This document shows, in pieces, positions 9,056 through 17,409 of a stretch of 64,000 nt of DNA. The translations under genes and the position numbers were made by a program. A model generated the notes under the pieces. That model was not told the origin of the DNA. It was given only the letters and a program-made list of their open reading frames with translations, and did not search any database. This stretch comes from CAZSRX01 sp964609675 [NCBI: uncultured Bacteroidota bacterium] (lineage in GTDB: Bacteria > CLD3 > SB21). The stretch lies in assembly GCA_964609675.1 (NCBI GenBank), contig CAZSRX010000001.1, positions 118,675 to 182,674 on the forward strand. The letters run 5' to 3'. Every line of letters starts with the position of its first letter. Positions within the stretch are counted from its first letter, which is position 1.

Positions 9056-10087
9056 TCACGGCATCAGCAGCTGGAATCCGACCGTTATAAGATGGGGGTT
9101 AGCCAGCCGGTTTTTATTGAGCGCCCAGATTTTTTCCCAGTCGTCCTTGTTGCCGAGCTGGTTCTGGGCAATTTTCGACAGCGTATCGCCGGCTTTTACC
9201 GTATAGGTTTTACTGCCTTTGGCGATGGCGCCCGTTTCAACGGCGGATGTGCTCAGATACTTCTGCACCAGGTTGCTGTAACGTTCGCTGTTCAGGATAT
9301 CGCCGATCGCCCTGTTAATGGCGCTGATCAGGTCGTCATTTTTAATCGCCACGCCTACCGCGTACCGGGACGCGTTTAGATTTAACTTGACGATTTTCAG
9401 CTTCGGAAAACTCTTGATTTCCGCAACGGCGAACGGATAATCATAAATAATCGCGTCCACTTCGCCCTGATCGAGTTTGGCGAACCAGCCGGTGCCGGTG
9501 TATTTTTTTACTTCTTTGGGCTGGGTCACGTTTTCCTTGACCCAGGTTTCCGCCGCCGGATCGTCATAGATGCCGATTTTTTTGCCGGTCAAGTGCTTCA
9601 CGTCGCTGATGGCGCTGCTGCGCTTAACGATGAGGCACAGCCCGAAATCGAGATAACCGTCCGACCATTCCACGTTTTCAATCGCCGGATCCGGGACGTA
9701 GCCGCCCATCATGGCGTCAATCTTGCCCTGTTTCAGCAGATTCGGCAGGTCGTCGTAATCGGCTTCGACGATCTCCGCCCGGTTGGCGCCGATTCTTTGG
9801 GCGATTTCCTGAGCCATCTGGTAATCAAAACCATCGCGCTGACCTTTTTCCATATAGTTCATCGGCGGCGCTTCCGCTTCCATGCCGACGCGCAGGACGC
9901 CCGTCTGACGGACTTTGTCAAGCACTTTCTCCGGCAGCTTGCCGTCTTTGACCTCGCCGTCCTTTTTGTCGGTCTTGCCGCCGGTCAGCCCGTCGAGCAT
10001 ACCCAGCTTGTAAACGACAAAGAGAATCAGCATCAAACCAATCAGCGCAATGAGAATTTTTCCGCCTTTCTGTATCTGTACACCCAT
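9056..10087 (-). CDS. Membrane-anchored SBP_bac_3 solute-binding domain with C-terminal LysM (copy 1)
   Basis: 343 residues with the same architecture as the next gene: uncleaved N-terminal anchor (GKILIALIGLMLILFVVYKL), polar linker, SBP_bac_3 domain (VGMEAEAPPMNYM, MGGYVPDPAIENVEWSDGYL, GEVDAIIYDYPFA) and C-terminal LysM (YTVKAGDTLSKIAQNQLGNK). The paralogs are nearly identical in ligand-domain motifs and LysM but differ in the linker, which points to a tandem duplication with retained fold. The protein would sit in the inner membrane with its binding domain and LysM in the periplasm against the cell wall. SD GGAGG lies nine bases before the ATG. The ligand is unknown; polar amino acids are typical of the family. 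Confidence 0.9.
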   Translation of the reverse strand: MGVQIQKGGKILIALIGLMLILFVVYKLGMLDGLTGGKTDKKDGEVKDGKLPEKVLDKVRQTGVLRVGMEAEAPPMNYMEKGQRDGFDYQMAQEIAQRIGANRAEIVEADYDDLPNLLKQGKIDAMMGGYVPDPAIENVEWSDGYLDFGLCLIVKRSSAISDVKHLTGKKIGIYDDPAAETWVKENVTQPKEVKKYTGTGWFAKLDQGEVDAIIYDYPFAVAEIKSFPKLKIVKLNLNASRYAVGVAIKNDDLISAINRAIGDILNSERYSNLVQKYLSTSAVETGAIAKGSKTYTVKAGDTLSKIAQNQLGNKDDWEKIWALNKNRLANPHLITVGFQLLMP

Positions 10088-10105
10088 AATGCAAATCCTC
10101 CGGGT

Positions 10106-10774
10106 TTATTTTTTATTGGTTTCGGATAATGTGATGGGATTGGGGGAAACAAAGAAGCTGACCGCGTCATAAATCCGCTGTTCTTCGGCCTGTTTCTTTT
10201 TCATCCATTCGCTCAGATCGATTTCGGACTGGGCGGCGGCTTTCTTATTCGCCTCTATCTGCGCCTGTTTGGCTTTGACGAAGGCCTCAATTTCCTGCTG
10301 GATGGCCGCGTTTTCTTCGTCCTTGCGCGCGCGGAAGTCGGTAATCGATTTCTGCTTCATGGCTTCATAGGCGTCTAACGCCTTGTCCCGCGCAACCGCG
10401 TCCTTGATGATGTCGTTAACGTCCACTTTGGTAATTTTCAGCGCGGCGATGATGGCGCTTTTCTTGACTTCCGGAGCCATATCTTTCAGGTCTTCGCTGT
10501 TCAGCAGTTCCATCACCTTGTAGATGTCGTATCCGTGCTCCGGCGTTTTAATTTCAGCGGCTTCATAAATTTTATGAAAATTATCCGTCAGGACAAACTG
10601 TCCCGCGGCGCCCTGTTCCTGCGTTTCGGGTTTTTTCACGGTTACTTTATTTGAAAGCGGCACCGCCTCGCTTTTGGAAGTCACTTCCTCTTCGCGTTGT
10701 ATCGTCTCACTGCCGTCTTTGTCGGTGACAGTTACAAAGGCTTCATACCATTTTTTTTTCTTCGCTTCGGCCAT
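10106..10774 (-). CDS. Helical protein of unknown function, first gene of SBP-LysM module
   Basis: 222 residues, no recognised domain. There is no signal peptide or membrane segment. The first 60 residues are polar and low in hydrophobicity. Residues about 65-135 are a compact helical region (KIYEAAEIKTPEHGYDIYKV, then KKSAIIAALKITKVDVNDII). Residues about 140-200 are a charged, Gln/Glu/Lys-rich helix that may form a coiled coil. It is the promoter-proximal gene of the five-gene operon. Its tight linkage to the two SBP-LysM genes suggests a cytoplasmic partner of that module; nothing more specific can be supported. Confidence 0.8.
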   Translation of the reverse strand: MAEAKKKKWYEAFVTVTDKDGSETIQREEEVTSKSEAVPLSNKVTVKKPETQEQGAAGQFVLTDNFHKIYEAAEIKTPEHGYDIYKVMELLNSEDLKDMAPEVKKSAIIAALKITKVDVNDIIKDAVARDKALDAYEAMKQKSITDFRARKDEENAAIQQEIEAFVKAKQAQIEANKKAAAQSEIDLSEWMKKKQAEEQRIYDAVSFFVSPNPITLSETNKK

Positions 10775-10833
10775 CGCCGGTACCTGACTTTCGTTTTATT
10801 TGAAACACGTATAATGAATAATGCGTATTGGTT

Positions 10834-10862
10834 AATATAGATGTAAAATATTTTTATTGCAA
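10834..10862 (-). promoter_or_regulatory. Predicted promoter of SBP-LysM five-gene operon
   Basis: Minus-strand -35 TTGCAA (10857-10862), exact 17-base spacer and -10 TATATT (10834-10839). The expected start point is about 50 bases before the ATG at 10774. No other comparable promoter is seen within the five genes, whose gaps are 18 to 54 bases. Confidence 0.65.
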
Positions 10863-11029
10863 GATTTAATTTCTCAGAAAATCGCTTCGTTATGCGTTTT
10901 TTATCATTACCGCCTGTGTGAATATTCCACGGACTCTTTGATGGCGTTGGCGGGATGAGGGCGGGTTACCGTTTCGTTCAATGGTTTTACCGCGCATTCG
11001 AAATTCATTCGTTTGAGCCATGTGCGCAA

Positions 11030-11235
11030 CCTCGCGGTTTGTGCGCAAGTAATTTATTTTTTTTTTTAAATTGGTAGGCGCGACCTTCAGGTCGCGTATC
11101 CATGGATCATAACAAATATCAAAAAATTGATCGCCGCACCCATCAGGTCTCGCGGTTTGTGCGCAACATAAATGTTGCGGCTACAGGGTGTAATTTATTT
11201 TTTTTAAATTGGTAGCCGCGGCCTTCAGATCGCGT
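11030..11235. repeat. Degenerate palindromic repeat, two copies
   Basis: This lies in the 474-base gap 10775-11248, which holds no gene apart from the promoter at 10834. Two copies share ctcgcggtttgtgcgcaa, an A/T-rich stretch taattta-T(n)-aaattggtag, and a palindrome. Copy 1 (about 11031-11096) has a perfect 7-bp stem cgcgacc/ggtcgcg with loop ttca at 11079-11096. Copy 2 (about 11150-11235) has an imperfect version at 11217-11234 and an extra perfect stem cgcaaca/tgttgcg at 11162-11179. The pattern looks like a dispersed intergenic palindromic element rather than a gene. It carries no terminal repeats or transposase. Confidence 0.65.
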
Positions 11236-11248
11236 TAATCGTCAGCCA

Positions 11249-12838
11249 TTACCCCAGCCCCGTTACCTCAACCTCCTGCGGATATTCCACCTCAAACGTC
11301 AGCGGGATTTTGATTTCCTCGCCGGGTTTTATTTTGTAAAACCATTCCAGTATGTTTAATTCATTTTTCTTCAGCGCGGCTGTGTCTTCTTTGTATTTCG
11401 GCTCAATCAGGTTGATCGCGATATCCTTATTTTGCGAAATCGGGATCTGATCGGCAATTTTGATCTCTTCTTCGGATTTTTTATTATTTTTAACCTGAAT
11501 GAGATACTGATACCTGTAAACGGTTTTTTTGCTCAGCAGGCCTTCGTCTTTACGGTATTTCTTAATCAGCTTGTGTTCCACTTTCATGGATTCATCCACG
11601 CCGAGCGAGGCGGTGAATGTCTCATCCGGCGCCACCAGGTCCATTTCAGCGTTGGCGACAAAATTATTATCGAGAAAGATACTGGTCTTGCCCGGAAGGA
11701 ACGGGAATTCGGTTTTGTTTGTGACTTTCGCCTTCAGGTAAGCATAGGGCGCAAGTTTGGGTGTGGCGGCGTAACTGAATTCCGCGGGCAGGTCGTGAAT
11801 CAGAATCGTTACTTTATGGTCCTTGTTGTCGGGCTGAATCGTGTTGCTTCCGCTGATAACAAACACGACCGAGGCGGCCTGAGCTTCCACGGTGGTTTCA
11901 GGAATCGTGACCGCGGGCGCCGGTTCTTCGGCCATCATGAGATCTTCACCGCTGGTATCGGCCTTGCCGAACATGGCCTTCGGCAAGGCGGCTTTGACTT
12001 TCAGCGAGCGTTCCGCGGCGGGCGGCGGCGGCGTGAACACATTAACATACCACGGCTTCAACTCCGGCTGCTGGCCGCTGATGTGGGGCCGCGCGGTGGA
12101 TAATTTGATTTCGACATCCTCCCACGATTCGGTGGTCGCCTGACGGATTATCGCGTGATAGGCGATGCGCATCTTCCGCTCGGCCGAAGACACGCGCAGG
12201 TCGTACACCGGCGTCCACGACGGCCCGCGTACGATATAATGCAGAAACAATATCAGTTCGGTCGCGCCGGCCGCTTCGACCGTTACAACGACCTGATTGC
12301 GGATTTTATTGCGGCGGTGCCCGAGATCGAGTATCAGTTTATTGATCTGGTCAAGCTCCTCTTTTAGCTTCCGCTGTGTTTTCTCCGTGTGATGAATTTC
12401 TTTATCCAGCGCTTCGTATTTGGAGCGGTAAAACGCAACCATCTTCATCCATTTGTCTGGGTCAAGCTCGATGGTTTTCTCGCTGCCTTTCGTCAGTTTC
12501 GCGGCGATATTCTCGATGAAGGTCTTTTCCGCCTGCGCGTGGGCAATCGTTTCCTGAAGGCTGCGCAGTTCGTCATTCAGGGCGGCTTGCTGCTGAACCA
12601 GTTGTTTTACTTCTTCGTCCGGAATTTCCGCATGACGCACCTGCTGAAATTTGATGTCTTTCAGCATCGCTTCGCCGCGGCCGTTCACCTGCACGCTTTC
12701 GGGCACCATGCAGTCGGGCAGGTTGTCAAATACCAATTGATATTCGCCGGATTCGATTTTCTGGGATGCCGTGCGGACGATTAACGCGCGGTCAGCATAA
12801 ACCGTCACGGCAGTGATGCGGGCATGGAGTGAAATCAT
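11249..12838 (-). CDS. DUF4139/DUF4140 protein (mucoidy-inhibitor MuiA-like)
   Basis: 529 residues. The N-terminus (ITAVTVYADRALIVRTASQKIESGEY) matches the DUF4140 beta domain, followed by a coiled-coil segment (about 85-190, KTQRKLKEELDQINKLILDL). The rest is the DUF4139 domain with LHYIVRGPSWTPVYDLRV and SWEDVEIKLSTARP, both family signatures. MuiA-like proteins have no established biochemistry; one was described as inhibiting mucoid growth. There is no signal peptide, unlike some family members, so a cytoplasmic location is likely. It diverges from the pair at 12986-14694 across 147 bases and is separated from the SBP-LysM operon by the repeat region. Confidence 0.85.
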   Translation of the reverse strand: MISLHARITAVTVYADRALIVRTASQKIESGEYQLVFDNLPDCMVPESVQVNGRGEAMLKDIKFQQVRHAEIPDEEVKQLVQQQAALNDELRSLQETIAHAQAEKTFIENIAAKLTKGSEKTIELDPDKWMKMVAFYRSKYEALDKEIHHTEKTQRKLKEELDQINKLILDLGHRRNKIRNQVVVTVEAAGATELILFLHYIVRGPSWTPVYDLRVSSAERKMRIAYHAIIRQATTESWEDVEIKLSTARPHISGQQPELKPWYVNVFTPPPPAAERSLKVKAALPKAMFGKADTSGEDLMMAEEPAPAVTIPETTVEAQAASVVFVISGSNTIQPDNKDHKVTILIHDLPAEFSYAATPKLAPYAYLKAKVTNKTEFPFLPGKTSIFLDNNFVANAEMDLVAPDETFTASLGVDESMKVEHKLIKKYRKDEGLLSKKTVYRYQYLIQVKNNKKSEEEIKIADQIPISQNKDIAINLIEPKYKEDTAALKKNELNILEWFYKIKPGEEIKIPLTFEVEYPQEVEVTGLG

Positions 12839-12985
12839 AACATATAATCCTGGTGAAGAGGGTTTATGGTTAAGGCCTGAGCAATACCGTGAAAATTAAA
12901 TATTTTTTTTCTTTTAGTAAACGAAATAAACAATTATTTTACAGGGCCAATCATCAACCGATTAAAAGGTAACGCGAAATAGTTT

Positions 12986-13660
12986 ATGGACCAGCGGCAT
13001 CAGGAGTACATTGATTATTACCGGGTTCGCGTGAAGAAATACGAGAACAACCCGATTTACACGAATTCGTTGAAAGCCGAGCAGGAGATGCTCCGCCTTA
13101 TTTCCGAAGTTCCGTCTCTGGAAGATTTTAAAACGGCGGTTGAGAAGGACAAGCCGCACATCCGTTGCGCCATCGCGCTCGTCAAAGACCAGGAACAGGC
13201 GCGGCAGAAACACTTTACGGAAATCAACGAACCGGTACGCCGGCTGTCCGCGGATAGAATCCTCGCCGTGGTTGATACGATGTCCAGCGATACGGAATTA
13301 GTGCAAACCGTCGGCAACATTAATAATGAAGTCAACGTCCGGATATCAATTGATCTGCTGGTGGAGCAGTTTATTTCGGACCTTACCGCGCTGGAAACTA
13401 TCGAAGTGTGGGAGACGGCTGATGTGCCATCCGAATGGCACCGGGAAGTGAAACAGGAATGGCCGGACGAACGCCGCGCCGAGTACCGCAAACTGTGGAA
13501 CGAGACAATCCTGCCCAACGCGCGCCAATGGAACCCGAACTGGGATTTAAACTACGACCTGCTCTGGGAAGCGCGCCATCGCCGCAAGCTTGCGTATATG
13601 TCCGATGAAACGCTGAAAAAAAGAATCGAACAGCATAAACGTTACCGGGGGATTCGCTGA
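12986..13660 (+). CDS. Uncharacterised protein, first of a coupled pair
   Basis: 224 residues, no family recognised. The protein is soluble, rich in charged residues and probably largely helical, with no signal peptide, membrane segment or metal motif. The C-terminal third is Trp- and Arg-rich (WPDERRAEYRKLWNETILPN, then WNPNWDLNYDLLWEARHRRK). The ATG has only a distant AAGG upstream. Its stop overlaps the start of the next gene (TGATG), so the two are almost certainly translated together. Divergence from the MuiA-like gene hints at shared control. Function unknown. Confidence 0.75.
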   Translation: MDQRHQEYIDYYRVRVKKYENNPIYTNSLKAEQEMLRLISEVPSLEDFKTAVEKDKPHIRCAIALVKDQEQARQKHFTEINEPVRRLSADRILAVVDTMSSDTELVQTVGNINNEVNVRISIDLLVEQFISDLTALETIEVWETADVPSEWHREVKQEWPDERRAEYRKLWNETILPNARQWNPNWDLNYDLLWEARHRRKLAYMSDETLKKRIEQHKRYRGIR

Positions 13661-14694
13661 TGCCGGTCGATAAAAATGTAGTTGATCCGATCCTGAATAC
13701 GTTCAGGAGCATGGCGAAAGACCTGACGGACAAAAAAGCGGCCGGCCCGGCGTACGATAAGATGATGGCGACGCTCGCGCGGATGGAACAGCTGGCCGTA
13801 GAGTTAAACGACATCATGGCGTTTAACGCCGAGACGGTGAAAGAAAATTTGTACAACGGGTTCAGCAATTACTACAGCGAAGCGTACGCCGAACTTTCCA
13901 AACAAACGGTTTCCGGCGGTACGGACGACGCCTCCTTGCTGGCGATGACGCTGAAAGCGTACGAAGACGCAATTGTCAACCTGAAAAACGCGCCTCACAG
14001 CGGCAAGCTGATCCAACCCATTCAGGAGCTGGTGGCTATCGGCCGGTCGGGCGTGTCGTACCCGGTGTTCCTGCGCATCGCTGAAGAACGCGGACTGTTT
14101 AAAGCCATGGAAGGCACCGTTGTCGTGCGGGATGTCCTTTTAGAAGAAATCGCGTTCGCGAAAAAAGCTTTTTTACCCTTGCATGTAAAAATGCACAAGG
14201 AAAAACTCGCCGCGTTCGATGAGCTGGCGAAACGCGCGTCGCTCGGCATTCCGGATTCGTTTGAGTTCGGGCTGGTCCGGCAAAAAATCGAATGGAAATA
14301 CGAACCGGAAATCCTCCGCCGCACGGCTTGCATTAACCGCTGGGAAAAACTGCTGGATCTGGTTAACGACTGGATCGATTCCTACTGCGCCTTCGCTCCG
14401 CAGGATCAGCGCTGGGCTGACATCCGCGGTATGTCGTATACAAAAAGGAATATCCGGCGCACCCAGGACTGCAATCCCGGATTTTTCAAAATCCGCGAGA
14501 AAATATTTTACGAATATTTTCAGCTGAAATGGGAGGATATTTTTACGCACGAAACTTTTATCAACGAACAGGCTGCAAATCGGGTGTATTTCAAAGGCCC
14601 CCATCTGGATAAGATTAAGCGAGCTTATCCGTTCTGTATTCCCGGCGGTAAGCCGTCGAAGGAACTGATTAGCTTCGCGGAGAGCCTACATTAA
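13660..14694 (+). CDS. Uncharacterised protein, second of a coupled pair
   Basis: 344 residues, not recognised. It is soluble and mainly helical, without a signal peptide or membrane segment. The N-terminal 140 residues resemble a helical bundle (MEQLAVELNDIMAFNAETVK, LKAYEDAIVNLKNAPHSGK). The middle is amphipathic, and the C-terminus is rich in aromatic residues (FKIREKIFYEYFQLKWEDIF). Translation is coupled to the preceding gene by a one-base TGATG overlap, with GGGGGA as ribosome-binding site. The encoded proteins probably form a complex. No terminator is seen after the stop. Confidence 0.75.
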   Translation: MPVDKNVVDPILNTFRSMAKDLTDKKAAGPAYDKMMATLARMEQLAVELNDIMAFNAETVKENLYNGFSNYYSEAYAELSKQTVSGGTDDASLLAMTLKAYEDAIVNLKNAPHSGKLIQPIQELVAIGRSGVSYPVFLRIAEERGLFKAMEGTVVVRDVLLEEIAFAKKAFLPLHVKMHKEKLAAFDELAKRASLGIPDSFEFGLVRQKIEWKYEPEILRRTACINRWEKLLDLVNDWIDSYCAFAPQDQRWADIRGMSYTKRNIRRTQDCNPGFFKIREKIFYEYFQLKWEDIFTHETFINEQAANRVYFKGPHLDKIKRAYPFCIPGGKPSKELISFAESLH

Positions 14695-14713
14695 AAACGC
14701 GTTTAAAGGCCGT

Positions 14714-14866
14714 ATGATTTTTTTCACCCATGCGGCGCTTCAGCCAATCCGGCGGCCCTTCACTCCTGAAGCAACCGCTCCAATCATTCGGGCCGAAACC
14801 ATCCCGGGCGAAATCATTGCGGAGCGAGCGAACACGATGAAGGCGCGGGAAAAAATGAGTATCTGA
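14714..14866 (+). CDS. Possible small protein, 50 residues
   Basis: An open frame of 50 codons lies in the 247-base gap between the unknown pair and atpB, with AAAGG about six bases before its ATG. The peptide is Pro/Ala/Arg-rich with no recognised motif. It could equally be chance or the remnant of a longer gene. The rest of the gap holds the predicted atp promoter. Confidence 0.25.
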   Translation: MIFFTHAALQPIRRPFTPEATAPIIRAETIPGEIIAERANTMKAREKMSI

Positions 14867-14877
14867 AAATATTCTCT

Positions 14878-14905
14878 TTGATTGTTATTAAAAAAATTCT
14901 ATCTT
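14878..14905 (+). promoter_or_regulatory. Candidate promoter of atp operon
   Basis: -35 TTGATT (14878-14883), a 16-base spacer and -10 TATCTT (14900-14905), about 36 bases before the atpB ATG. The spacer is one base shorter than in the other promoters of this window, so this is a moderate match. Confidence 0.4.
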
Positions 14906-14941
14906 ATTGCCGGTTAAGTTCTAAAATATAAGGATCCTTTT

Positions 14942-15850
14942 ATGAATCTTTGGAATTTTGCCCTACTGACTCCGGATCCGAATACCGCGGAGCATGCTGT
15001 TCAGGCGGCCGATACGGCGCATAAGGCAGATATCGGCGGAACGCTCATCCATCATATTACCAATTCCCATCAGATTGAACTGCCGTTTCTCGGCGTTTAT
15101 GACCTGCCGCATATTCCCGACATCCATTTTCTGGGGCTGACTCTGAATATATCCCCGACCAAGCATGTGGTCATGATGTGGATTGTCGCGTTGATTATTA
15201 TGGTTGTATTCACGTTGTTTGCACGGCCGAAGCTGATCCCGCACGGCTTATATAACCTTTTGGAATCTATCGTTGTTTTCATTCGCGAAGAAATTGTCCG
15301 CCCCAACTTCGGCGACAAGACCGACCGGTACGTCAGTTATTTCCTGACGCTGTTTTTCTTCATCCTGCTGATGAATCTTTTCGGCCTGATTCCTTATGCG
15401 GCCACGGCGACCGGCAACATCGCGGTAACTGCCACGTTGGCCATTATCACATTCATCGTGACTCAGATCACCGCCATCCGCGCGCAGGGTCTGGCGGGAT
15501 TTTTAAAGCATCTGACAGGCGGCGTGCCGTGGTATCTCTGGCTGATTATGATTCCGATTGAAATCATCGGATTGTTCACCAAGCCGTTTGCCCTGAGCAT
15601 CCGGTTGTTTGCGAACATGACCGCGGGCCATGTAGTCATCCTTTCGCTGATCGGCCTGATTTTCATCGGAAAAGGCGTGGTGGCGTATTTTGTCGCCGGC
15701 GTTTCCGTTTTGTTTTCATTGGCGATGTATTTTCTTGAGATTTTTGTTGCGTTTCTGCAGGCCTATATTTTCACGCTGCTGTCCGCCCTGTTCATCGGCA
15801 TGGGTCTTCAGCAGGCGCACCATGAGACTACGGAGACGCATCACGGTTAG
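14942..15850 (+). CDS. atpB: F1Fo ATP synthase subunit a
   Basis: 302 residues. Membrane subunit a, the static half-channel of Fo that passes protons to the c-ring. The essential arginine of the family is in KPFALSIRLFANMTAGH (R221). There are about six hydrophobic segments. A His/Asp-rich N-terminal extension of about 60 residues precedes the first, longer than in E. coli. AAGGAT lies seven bases before the ATG. It is the first atp gene: no atpI or atpZ/Q-type accessory gene precedes it. The order atpB-E-F-H-A, lipoproteins, G-D-C places all eight subunits in one operon. Confidence 0.97.
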   Translation: MNLWNFALLTPDPNTAEHAVQAADTAHKADIGGTLIHHITNSHQIELPFLGVYDLPHIPDIHFLGLTLNISPTKHVVMMWIVALIIMVVFTLFARPKLIPHGLYNLLESIVVFIREEIVRPNFGDKTDRYVSYFLTLFFFILLMNLFGLIPYAATATGNIAVTATLAIITFIVTQITAIRAQGLAGFLKHLTGGVPWYLWLIMIPIEIIGLFTKPFALSIRLFANMTAGHVVILSLIGLIFIGKGVVAYFVAGVSVLFSLAMYFLEIFVAFLQAYIFTLLSALFIGMGLQQAHHETTETHHG

Positions 15851-15890
15851 CAACGGTATTTCACTTATTAACCCTTAAATACGGAGTTGA

Positions 15891-16121
<231 letters not shown>

Positions 16122-16135
16122 GCGCCTATTATACG

Positions 16136-16169
16136 CCGGATGCGGTGACCCCAGGGTTTCCGCATCCGG
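16136..16169 (+). other. Intercistronic hairpin between atpE and atpF
   Basis: A perfect 10-bp inverted repeat, ccggatgcgg/ccgcatccgg, with a 14-base loop lies 15 bases after the atpE stop. No T-run follows, so it is not an intrinsic terminator. It may protect the 3' end of an atpBE message or lower expression of distal genes, which would fit the high copy number needed for subunit c. That role is inference. Confidence 0.6.
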
Positions 16170-16249
16170 TATCATGTGCGGATGCCTCATATATGCGAAC
16201 CCGTATGTGGGAGCCCTATGAAGAATAACTTACTAATATTGAGTGTACT

Positions 16250-16798
16250 ATGAAACCATTATGGTTAATTCTGATGATCCTCGGCGGCGAAGGCCACAAA
16301 GGCGGGCTGATGGACATTGATCCCGGCCTGATGTTCTGGACGGCCGTGACGTTCTTTCTCGTTCTGCTGGTGCTGGGCCGTTATACCTGGAAGCCGATTA
16401 TTAAGACCCTGCAGGAACGTGAAGAAAAAATTAAAAATTCCCTGGATCAGGCCGATCGGGCCCGCCGGGAATCCGAGGCGCTGATGGAAAAAAACAACGC
16501 CATTCTTGCCAGGGCGGAACTGGAAGCCCAGCAGATTATGAAGAAAGCGCAGGAAAGCGCCGAGCGCCTCAAAGCGGAAATTTTTAAGGAAGCCACCGCC
16601 AAGGCCGCGGAATTCCGCAACGCCGCCATCCAGGAAATCGATCGCGAAAAAACAGCCGCGCTGATTGCTCTGCAGAAAGAAGTGGCCGATATCGCCGTAA
16701 CCGCCGCCGGCAAAATCATCAACGCCGCGCTTAACCCGGAACAGCACAAAAAGATTGTGGATGATTTCATCTCCAGTCTGCCTAATCAGAAAAACTGA
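16250..16798 (+). CDS. atpF: F1Fo ATP synthase subunit b
   Basis: 182 residues. One N-terminal membrane segment (MDIDPGLMFWTAVTFFLVLLVLGRYTWKP region, about residues 20-45) is followed by a long charged helix that forms the peripheral stalk dimer. KPIIKTLQEREEKI is the standard sequence just after the membrane. The protein connects subunit a to delta/alpha. The ATG at 16250 gives an extra hydrophobic N-terminus seen in several lineages; an in-frame ATG at 16310 is possible. Confidence 0.95.
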   Translation: MKPLWLILMILGGEGHKGGLMDIDPGLMFWTAVTFFLVLLVLGRYTWKPIIKTLQEREEKIKNSLDQADRARRESEALMEKNNAILARAELEAQQIMKKAQESAERLKAEIFKEATAKAAEFRNAAIQEIDREKTAALIALQKEVADIAVTAAGKIINAALNPEQHKKIVDDFISSLPNQKN

Positions 16799-16824
16799 CC
16801 CGCTGGAATGACGGAATAATAACC

Positions 16825-17373
16825 ATGAAAAACGTAAAAACCGCCCGGCGTTACGCCACCGCTCTGATGCAAATTGCCGTCCGGCAGAACCGGCTGGAAG
16901 CCGTTCATGAGGATCTGCAGGCCATCCATGCGCTGATTGCCGGCCAACCCGATTTTAAGGGCTTTCTTATCAATCCGCTGATTAAAAGCCGCGAAAAGCG
17001 GCAGATTATCGAGGCCACGCTGAAAGAATCCCTCTCCGCGGACACGCTGGATTTTCTCTATTTACTTTGCGACAAACGCCGCGAAAACATCCTGCAGGAA
17101 ATCATCGAAGCGTTCAACGCCCTGTATGAAGAACACATCGGCGAAGTTAACGTGGAGGTTACTTCGGTCATTGACCTGAATCCCGAACAGATCCGCGACC
17201 TGACCAGCCGGCTGCAGACCATGCTCGGCCGTAAACCCAAACTGACTTTCCGCCGGGATGCCGGATTGATTGCGGGGTTTATGGTCCGCGTCGGCGATAC
17301 GGTAATCGACGGCTCCGTGAAACATCAGTTGGATAAGCTGAAGGAACGCTTTCTGACCAGACATTTATTTTGA
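16825..17373 (+). CDS. atpH: F1Fo ATP synthase subunit delta
   Basis: 182 residues, the usual length. It begins with TARRYATALMQIAVRQNRLE, the A-x-R-Y-A-x-A-L signature of delta/OSCP. The C-terminal segment DAGLIAGFMVRVGDTVIDGS is the conserved F1-contact region. It joins the top of the alpha3beta3 head to subunit b. The gene lies 26 bases after atpF and 36 before atpA. Confidence 0.95.
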   Translation: MKNVKTARRYATALMQIAVRQNRLEAVHEDLQAIHALIAGQPDFKGFLINPLIKSREKRQIIEATLKESLSADTLDFLYLLCDKRRENILQEIIEAFNALYEEHIGEVNVEVTSVIDLNPEQIRDLTSRLQTMLGRKPKLTFRRDAGLIAGFMVRVGDTVIDGSVKHQLDKLKERFLTRHLF

Positions 17374-17409
17374 AATATACTTTATAAAATATAATTCGAG
17401 GATCCAATT

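Noticed and set aside
7940-10087. Calling the two SBP genes ABC-transporter components
   Set aside because: No permease or ATPase gene is adjacent, both proteins have an uncleaved anchor, and both end in LysM.
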